From contig NZ_CP065511.1 of NCBI RefSeq assembly GCF_022811925.1, forward strand, positions 2,845,501 to 2,909,500: DNA of 64,000 nt. Direction: 5' to 3'. The DNA is from Cytobacillus oceanisediminis. Its GTDB lineage: Bacteria > Bacillota > Bacilli > Bacillales > Cytobacillaceae. Within the stretch, counting starts at the first letter, position 1. Every line of letters begins with the position of its first letter. This document shows positions 58,598-64,000 of this stretch, piece by piece. Below the pieces are notes generated by a model. It was given only the letters and a program-made list of their open reading frames with translations. It did not search any database and had not been told where the DNA came from. The position numbers were made by a program, and so were the translations under genes.

Positions 58598-60046
58598 TTA
58601 CTGATGGAATGTCAATGTTTTAATGACAACAGGTACTACATTGGTTTGAAGCAGGTGGCCGATATCTATGTAATCGCCATGCTCTGCCTTAATCTGGTCG
58701 ATGCATACGATACTTTGCTTTGTTTCCTGAACTTTAATCGTCTGGCCAAGGACTTTAGCGTGGTCGCTTTCTAATACGACAACAAGCGGCTGTTCTGGTA
58801 TCGGCTTTGCTTGTAAGGATTTCAGCAGGACTGAAGATAACTCCTGGATATCACGGAAGCCCAAATATGGCAGTGCCGTTAAATACATGGCGAAATTTTG
58901 TCCCTCCTGCTGAGGATCATAAATTTCCACCGCCTTTTTTACTGCCTCTTGAATCTGATTGAGACCTTTTTCCAGATTGTAATCAAACCGGATCTGATAG
59001 ACTGGCAAATTGCGAATTGGCAATTCATGGCCTTCAGCATGGATGGTTGCCCCGCTGATTTCAGTCGTTTGTGTACCTGCTCCGAGAACTGTTGCCCTGA
59101 CCGTTTCATCCGGTTCGACCCATTTAAAGGAGGCCAGCTCACGGCAATTTCGTAATGACTGTGCCAGCATTTTACCAATATCGTCATATTGAGCAGGAGA
59201 GGATTCAGCGTTTTCAAATTGGTACAGGCATTCACTGATTCCGCCGGAAAACATAATGTAATCTATATCCTCTGTCCAATTTGGATCATGTCCCAGAAGC
59301 AGAGGCAAATCATCCTGATGAAGATCCTTCCTTAGCATTCGGCCAATTACTTCCGCCATGTAGTCTGTCAGTTTTTCGATGATAGGGTGATTTCGGGTGT
59401 CCCCTATTTTTAAATCAGCCCCCCATTGCCGAAGGATTTTTTGAACAGGAGGAGAAATACTTTTTATTTTGCCGTCTGTAAATTCAATCAGTCTGCCGCC
59501 GATATGCAGCGTGCATGTCCCGCATAGTCTTCCCGAACGATAAACTGCAGCATTGGCAGTGCCTCCGCCAATATCAATATTAGCCACAGTTTTTCCAGTC
59601 CTTTTGGATAATTCATAGGCTCCTGAACCTTTTGCAGCAATGATTCCTTCTAAATCAGGACCGGCAGTAGCGACAAGGAAATCTCCTGCATGGGCAGATA
59701 AGTAATGGACCATTTCTTCGGCATTTTGTTTTGTTGCCGTTTCTCCTGTAATAATGACAGCACCAGTTTTAATATCACCCGGCTCGATTCCCGCAGTAAT
59801 ATACTCCTCTCTGACAAGCCTCTCTACAGCTTCAATATCAATTGATGAAGCGGTTAAAAGAGGAGTCCGGTAAATCGGGCTCCGGTAGAGCACTTCTTTT
59901 TCGATAATTTCGATTCGCGGCATATGGGTTCCGCCAGCCATGTTCATGAGAGAAAATCTGCTGATGACGAGTTTGGTCGTACTCGTTCCGATGTCGATTC
60001 CTGCGCTGATTATATTCTCTTTTTGTGCATCGTAACGCTTCAACAT
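58598..60046 (-). CDS. eutA: EutA, reactivating factor of ethanolamine ammonia-lyase
   Basis: A 482-aa actin/Hsp70-fold ATPase. GIDIGTSTTKLVISRFS and ANIDIGGGTANAAVYRSGRL are the two phosphate loops. It exchanges damaged for intact adenosylcobalamin in EutBC. The ATG at 60046 (GGGGGG upstream) begins MLKRYDAQ; a longer open frame enters the leader hairpin and is not used. The 164-base leader has a EutV-type hairpin and terminator. Confidence 0.93.
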   Translation of the reverse strand: MLKRYDAQKENIISAGIDIGTSTTKLVISRFSLMNMAGGTHMPRIEIIEKEVLYRSPIYRTPLLTASSIDIEAVERLVREEYITAGIEPGDIKTGAVIITGETATKQNAEEMVHYLSAHAGDFLVATAGPDLEGIIAAKGSGAYELSKRTGKTVANIDIGGGTANAAVYRSGRLCGTCTLHIGGRLIEFTDGKIKSISPPVQKILRQWGADLKIGDTRNHPIIEKLTDYMAEVIGRMLRKDLHQDDLPLLLGHDPNWTEDIDYIMFSGGISECLYQFENAESSPAQYDDIGKMLAQSLRNCRELASFKWVEPDETVRATVLGAGTQTTEISGATIHAEGHELPIRNLPVYQIRFDYNLEKGLNQIQEAVKKAVEIYDPQQEGQNFAMYLTALPYLGFRDIQELSSVLLKSLQAKPIPEQPLVVVLESDHAKVLGQTIKVQETKQSIVCIDQIKAEHGDYIDIGHLLQTNVVPVVIKTLTFHQ

Positions 60047-60092
60047 GATCCCCCCGCCTTTTTTCAACGAATTAACTATTATGCAGGAAAAT

Positions 60093-60153
60093 AAAAAAAG
60101 GCACCCCATATGAGCAACCATTAATTGATTGTTCATACAAGGCGCCTTTGCCT
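60093..60153 (-). promoter_or_regulatory. EutV-type antitermination site before eutA
   Basis: On the minus strand AGGC-AAAGGC-GCCT forms a hairpin with a hexaloop having A1 and G4 (60140-60153). Its 3' part also forms the 5' arm of a terminator: GGCGCCTTGTATGA with TCATATGGGGTGCC, then seven T. EutV binding would free transcription. The first hairpin of the usual pair is not evident. Confidence 0.65.
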
Positions 60154-60210
60154 GATATATTTTTTTGTATAATTAAAATATATTCTATTATCTTCATTTT
60201 GTAAAGGGTT

Positions 60211-60711
60211 TCATCTGAAAATTACGACATCATCCGGCAATGAATCTGCATAATCCTTCATTTCTTGAAGAGAATGGCATTTCACCAGGCAGCGTATCTC
60301 TTCTATTCCTTTTCCGGAAATAGAAGAAGTAATGACAATAGGTCCTTTCGGAACTGCACTTCTAAGCTGCCTGATTGCTGAGTTTACATCCGCTTGATCA
60401 GAATCGCTTTTTGTCACGACTCCAATTGGGAGCTTATTAAACCCTCTGCTAAAACCCGGTGGAAAAATGGTTTTCCGGTTTGTAGAATCCTGCAAATATA
60501 ATACATGGGTCACTTCGAGTGCCGTAGCCATGATATTTTTATAGAAAAATGGATTCTCTGTGTATTCCCCCGGCGTATCCACAATCCAGTCATAATAGTT
60601 CAGTGCCTGTGTTTTAACCGCTTCCGCTTTGCGGCCAAGAAGAGCATTTGTTAAAGTCGACTTTCCAGCTCCGATTGAACCGATCAGCATCGCTCTGTTC
60701 ATTTTGGTCAT
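60211..60711 (-). CDS. eutP: EutP, GTPase-like acetate kinase of eut operons
   Basis: A 166-aa P-loop protein (AMLIGSIGAGKSTLTNALLG, DTPGEYTENPF as switch II, VTKSDSDQAD as NKxD variant). EutP is related to Ras-type GTPases, though the Salmonella protein has acetate kinase activity. Gap of 13 bases to eutS. Confidence 0.92.
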   Translation of the reverse strand: MTKMNRAMLIGSIGAGKSTLTNALLGRKAEAVKTQALNYYDWIVDTPGEYTENPFFYKNIMATALEVTHVLYLQDSTNRKTIFPPGFSRGFNKLPIGVVTKSDSDQADVNSAIRQLRSAVPKGPIVITSSISGKGIEEIRCLVKCHSLQEMKDYADSLPDDVVIFR

Positions 60712-60724
60712 TAAATACCACTCC

Positions 60725-61066
60725 TTATGATTTAGTTATTTCTGAAGGAGTGTACCTCAATGTTTCAGATAAAAAGCGGTTGATTTCCTCCATGGCCATT
60801 TGCACAGCTGATACGGTTCCGACTATCACAAGGCTGCCTGTGAATCGGTCCAGGAACCCGATCTGCACATCTGCAGCTTTCGTCGCCAGATCTCCTGCAA
60901 TGATAACCGTTTCACTTGGTGTCAGTGTTAAAATCCCTAACGCTCCTGCCTGCTGGATCCCCAGTTTTTCAAACATATCCGGATCTGGATTTGCGATCAA
61001 ATGGCTGAGTGTTACTTGTTTTCCCGGCACAAACTCTTGAATAAATCGTTGTTTTTCTTCATTCAT
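60725..61066 (-). CDS. eutS: EutS, permuted BMC shell protein
   Basis: A 113-aa circularly permuted BMC-H protein. [16 protein letters not shown] begins the fold; [27 protein letters not shown] and [19 protein letters not shown] are conserved. Bent hexamers help curve the shell. 28 bases after eutH. Confidence 0.94.
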   Translation of the reverse strand: MNEEKQRFIQEFVPGKQVTLSHLIANPDPDMFEKLGIQQAGALGILTLTPSETVIIAGDLATKAADVQIGFLDRFTGSLVIVGTVSAVQMAMEEINRFLSETLRYTPSEITKS

Positions 61067-61094
61067 TGCTTAGGCCCTCCCAGGTGACTGCTGC

Positions 61095-62354
61095 TTATAT
61101 TGCTTTTTTTACTTTTTCTTCTTTCGTTAAATATTCATCTTTTCCGATAATACCAGCTTCACGGTCTTTTTTCTCCAATTCCAGAGCCTTAGGCACAGAT
61201 AGCCAGTACGCTAAACCGATTCCGATGACCCCAGCAGAAATTTTACCGGCTATAATTGGAAGGATTAGTGTTGGCTGAAAATTTGCTGTAAAGGATAAAT
61301 GGTCACCAAGCAAAAAAGCCGCACAGACTGCAAAGGAAATATTAATGACTTTATCTTTAGGCGGCATTGTTCTGACCAATTTAAACATCGCAAGGATGTT
61401 CGCGATTGTGGCAACTATCCCAGCACTCCCTTCCTTGCTTAATCCCACTTTACGGCCAAGTGCCTCCAGCGGGCCGCCGGCATACTTTTGAAGAAGATAA
61501 ACCATCGGAAATGCACCGGCAAGCATGATCCCAATATAGCCGGCAGTCTCAAGCGCCCGGAACTGATCCTCCGAATCCGCCATGATTGGGTGGAAGCCCC
61601 ATCCTCCAAAAACAGTTGAGAATAATCCAGTAAAAATTTCCACGATGGAAAAGACCAAAACCAGCTTAATTCCCGCATCTAATATACGTCCAAACCACAT
61701 GAACCCGTTGATCATTAAATCTGGCAGGAAATATAACCCAAGTGCAATCAGGACAACAAAGATTAAAAGCGGACTTAAATTCAATAAGATTTGTCCCAAA
61801 CCGAGCGCGAACTGATATTTTGCCTCGCCGGATGTGGAAATGAAATCCCTGAAACTTGAGCTGGAAACCGCAATAATCACACTTGAAATGAAAGCACCGA
61901 TTGGAATGGTCAAAACGCCTGACATCACACCAAGAGCCATATATTTATGGTCTCTCTTATCAAGCATGGCCAGGCCCATCGGTATGGAGAAAACAATGGT
62001 TGCACCCGCCATAAAACCGACAATCATCGCCATGATCCAGCCTTCCTGTGTTTGCTTTAACACTTCAGCTAACTGGTAGCCGCCCATATCGGTTGCCAAT
62101 ATGGCAGTTGCAGCTATTGCAGGATCTGCCCCGATCGCAGCAAAAAATGGACCGCAGACCTTATCGATAAACCAAGATAAATATGGAATGGAAGCCATGA
62201 TCCCGGCAGCCGGAACAAAAATATGGCCTACGGCATGAAGACCCTCCATAAATTGCTTTCCTAACCCCTCATCACTGTTGCGGATGGCTGCAAAGGCTCC
62301 AGCTACAGCACAAGCCATGATAATGTAAATAACAATTTTACCTACGATTTCCAT
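61095..62354 (-). CDS. eutH: EutH, ethanolamine permease
   Basis: A 419-aa, 10-12-helix EutH protein. FMEGLHAVGHIFVPAAGIMA, DMGGYQLAEVLKQTQEGWIM and HPIMADSEDQFRALETAGYIG are conserved blocks. It assists ethanolamine entry at low concentration or low pH. AGGGAGGG precedes the ATG. It is first gene after the EutV site at 62466. Confidence 0.94.
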   Translation of the reverse strand: MEIVGKIVIYIIMACAVAGAFAAIRNSDEGLGKQFMEGLHAVGHIFVPAAGIMASIPYLSWFIDKVCGPFFAAIGADPAIAATAILATDMGGYQLAEVLKQTQEGWIMAMIVGFMAGATIVFSIPMGLAMLDKRDHKYMALGVMSGVLTIPIGAFISSVIIAVSSSSFRDFISTSGEAKYQFALGLGQILLNLSPLLIFVVLIALGLYFLPDLMINGFMWFGRILDAGIKLVLVFSIVEIFTGLFSTVFGGWGFHPIMADSEDQFRALETAGYIGIMLAGAFPMVYLLQKYAGGPLEALGRKVGLSKEGSAGIVATIANILAMFKLVRTMPPKDKVINISFAVCAAFLLGDHLSFTANFQPTLILPIIAGKISAGVIGIGLAYWLSVPKALELEKKDREAGIIGKDEYLTKEEKVKKAI

Positions 62355-62465
62355 AAATAAATCCCTCCCTAAAAAGTTTTTATATGTTAACGGAATCGTG
62401 CAGCTTCTTTACAAGAAAAATAGGATAAAATAGCAGCTTGATAGTATAAGAATAAGTAAAAAGAC

Positions 62466-62513
62466 AAAAAGGTGCCGTACGTCAGCTTTTTGCAGACGCA
62501 TGGCACCCTTGCC
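62466..62513 (-). promoter_or_regulatory. EutV-type antitermination site before eutH
   Basis: On the minus strand GGC-AAGGGT-GCC (62502-62513, hexaloop with A1 and G4) overlaps the terminator arm GGTGCCATGCGTC, which pairs with GACGTACGGCACC and is followed by five T. Same layout as the site before eutA. Confidence 0.7.
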
Positions 62514-62537
62514 TGTTCTATCCACTTGTAAAAGATA

Positions 62538-63110
62538 TTAAGCGTTATATTTTACTATGATACGCTTTGCCACATTTTCCAGTGTAACCTGTTTGTTCAT
62601 GCTGATCTTTCGCATTTTCCTAAAAGCATCTTCTTCCGGCATGTTAAACTTTTGCATTAAAATGCCTTTTGCTTTTTCAACTATTTTTCTTTCATTTAAC
62701 TTTTGATTCATGGATTCCACTTGTTCCCGGAATGCATTTGCATTCTCTGCCTGCCTAAGCGCAATCTCAACCGCGGGAATCAGACTGGCTTCATTAACAG
62801 GCTTAACAAGGTAGCCGAGTATATTTGCCTGTTTGGCTTTATCAATATATTCCCGCTGACTATATGCTGTAAGGAGCAGGATGGGTGTATTGATTTTATT
62901 GGAAATGATTTCACTTGCTTTTAGTCCATTCAGATTAGGCATCTTGATATCCATTAGGATTAAATCAGGCTTTAATGAAAAAGCAAGCTCGACTGCCCTT
63001 TCACCATCGCCTGCCTCAGCAACTACTTCATAGCCAGCGTCCTGGAGCATCAAGCTTAAGTCCATGCGGACAATTGATTCATCCTCCACAACCATAATTC
63101 TTTTTTTCAC
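62538..63110 (-). CDS. eutV: EutV, ANTAR antiterminator response regulator
   Basis: A 190-aa response regulator. The receiver has VVEDESIVRMDLSLML, the phosphorylated Asp in LILMDIKMPNLNG and Lys in GYLVKPVNEASL. The ANTAR domain (ERKIVEKAKGILMQKFNMPE, EDAFRKMRKISM) binds paired RNA hairpins to prevent termination. The start is a GTG at 63110, two bases after eutW ends. Confidence 0.95.
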   Translation of the reverse strand: MKKRIMVVEDESIVRMDLSLMLQDAGYEVVAEAGDGERAVELAFSLKPDLILMDIKMPNLNGLKASEIISNKINTPILLLTAYSQREYIDKAKQANILGYLVKPVNEASLIPAVEIALRQAENANAFREQVESMNQKLNERKIVEKAKGILMQKFNMPEEDAFRKMRKISMNKQVTLENVAKRIIVKYNA

Positions 63111-63112
63111 AG

Positions 63113-64000
63113 CTATTCCGCCTTCCTTTCAAAGGGAAATTGCACAGCAGCAATGGTCCCTGTTTCAGCCCGTTCGATTAAAAAATGACCGGATAGATCG
63201 TGCTCGATCATCATTTTCACAATATCTAAGCCTAGAGAAGGTTTTGCTTCCGGGGAATATCCTTCACCGTTATCAATCACTTCAACCTTAATTTCACCAT
63301 TGGAATATTCGAAACAGACCTCGACTATCCCTTCATGCATATGTCTAAATGCGTGCTTTACACAATTCTGTATAAGTTCATTGATGACCAGAGACAGGGA
63401 TACAGCTTTTTCAGAGTCGATTAAAAGCTTTGGTCCCCTGTACTGAATATGTATCTTTTTCTGCTCGTGTTTTGCTTCATGGACCAGCATATTGCCAATT
63501 TTCTCTATTAAACTGTAAATATCCACTTCATCCACACTTGAGCTCGAAAGAATAATTTCATACACCGAGGCAATACTTGAAATGCGGTTCAGACTTTCCA
63601 CGAAATGCACCTTGCTTTCTTCTGGCACACCCCTTCTCATCTGAAGCCTCAAAAGGCTGGCAACAGTCTGCAGGTTATTTTTAACACGGTGATGGATTTC
63701 CCGAATGGCCACAGATTTAACAGCAATCTCCCGTTCCTTTTCCCTGAGCTCGGTCAGATCTTTAAGGATGATGAAGGTCCCATTCGACTTACCGGGTAGA
63801 TCAAGACTTATCTTCTTAACACGGAATACCTTATTCATCATTTTCATTTCTTTTACAAGGAGCTCTTCCGGCTCGTTAAGAATTTCTTGAATACATGGAA
63901 AGCACTCAATCAGCGGAACGCCGGGCCTGCAATCTTCCTTACCGATTTCGTGAATGAGATTGGTAGCTGATGGATTGTTATAGACAACCTTATTTTCATG
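63113..64000 (-). CDS. eutW: EutW, ethanolamine sensor histidine kinase (5' end outside window)
   Basis: The last 295 residues. A PAS-like part comes first (ENKVVYNNPSATNLIHE, with four Cys in KEDCRPG, ECFPCI), then a HisKA_2/HWE-type dimerisation helix with the phosphorylated His in REIHHRVKNNLQTVASLLRL, and the ATPase domain (SLVINELIQNCVKHAF, EVIDNGEGY, LGLDIVKMMIE). The frame continues through the right edge; an ATG at 63847 is internal to the PAS domain, not the start. EutW phosphorylates EutV in response to ethanolamine. Confidence 0.92.
   Translation of the reverse strand, partial: HENKVVYNNPSATNLIHEIGKEDCRPGVPLIECFPCIQEILNEPEELLVKEMKMMNKVFRVKKISLDLPGKSNGTFIILKDLTELREKEREIAVKSVAIREIHHRVKNNLQTVASLLRLQMRRGVPEESKVHFVESLNRISSIASVYEIILSSSSVDEVDIYSLIEKIGNMLVHEAKHEQKKIHIQYRGPKLLIDSEKAVSLSLVINELIQNCVKHAFRHMHEGIVEVCFEYSNGEIKVEVIDNGEGYSPEAKPSLGLDIVKMMIEHDLSGHFLIERAETGTIAAVQFPFERKAE

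Noticed and set aside
62355..62537. Cobalamin riboswitch for the eut operon
   Set aside because: No B12-box or long conserved fold is visible; the element is a terminator with a EutV-type hairpin.
1..64000. tRNA, rRNA, prophage or intact insertion sequence
   Set aside because: No gene or motif of these kinds was recognised on reading both strands; very degraded copies could be missed by eye.

Overview
The window is a piece of a Bacillaceae chromosome. The base composition is low to moderate GC, ribosome binding sites are strong AGGAGG-type, and TTG and GTG starts are common. The cysH-cysP-sat-cysC-sumT-sirB-sirC order is that of Bacillus subtilis, and other protein families (IDEAL, YezD, YlmA-like) are typical Bacillus ones. 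Nothing seen is prophage-like or an intact insertion sequence, and no tRNA, rRNA or CRISPR was seen. Almost all genes are on the minus strand. The species cannot be named from this.

Layout from left to right. (1) 1-600: the tail of an unknown gene and two short related basic proteins. (2) 591-10779: an aldehyde dehydrogenase, then a catabolic cluster: two transporters (MFS, and SSS with a small partner), a LeuCD-type hydro-lyase, a class III CoA-transferase and, divergently, a GntR/FCD regulator with an HMG-CoA-lyase-type enzyme. The divergent promoter region carries three identical TTGTATACAA palindromes and a CodY-like box. (3) 10860-19200: a 21-bp tandem repeat, a NERD-domain gene broken by an amber codon, a chemoreceptor without a ligand domain, an MFS pump, a DUF1646 transporter and a decayed glycerate locus (cdaR, gntP remnant, garK). 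(4) 19190-25660: the assimilatory sulfate reduction and siroheme operon, led by a YezD-like gene. (5) 25735-28100: a secreted M14 peptidase and a Gfo/Idh/MocA oxidoreductase. (6) 28160-34150: a lar operon for the nickel-pincer-nucleotide enzyme LarA, with LarC split into two distant genes and a truncated membrane protein between them. (7) 34300-41100: a tripartite tricarboxylate transporter (TctABC) with a CoA-transferase, an enoyl-CoA hydratase and a hexapeptide protein, next to a second GntR/FCD regulator whose promoter holds a near-perfect CodY box. (8) 41200-49470: an orphan TctC, a GlcDF-type 2-hydroxyacid dehydrogenase, a sigma-54 activator, an aconitase-fold protein and a class V aminotransferase. 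Two -24/-12 promoters are legible here. (9) 49600-50100: nine tandem copies of a 51/52-bp repeat. (10) 50660-64000: a complete ethanolamine-utilisation microcompartment operon with EutVW antitermination and a malate dehydrogenase gene at its end.

How it fits together: most of the window handles small organic acids and amines. LarA (2-hydroxyacid racemase or epimerase family), GlcDF (2-hydroxyacid oxidation), the class V aminotransferase (2-oxoacid to amino acid) and two sets of CoA-transferase, lyase or hydratase and transporter look like modular routes from hydroxy- and dicarboxylic acids into central metabolism. Control is layered: GntR repressors with visible operators, CodY-like boxes, possible CcpA sites, a sigma-54 activator and RNA-binding EutV. 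Substrates of the two CoA-transferase modules and of LarA cannot be fixed from sequence alone.
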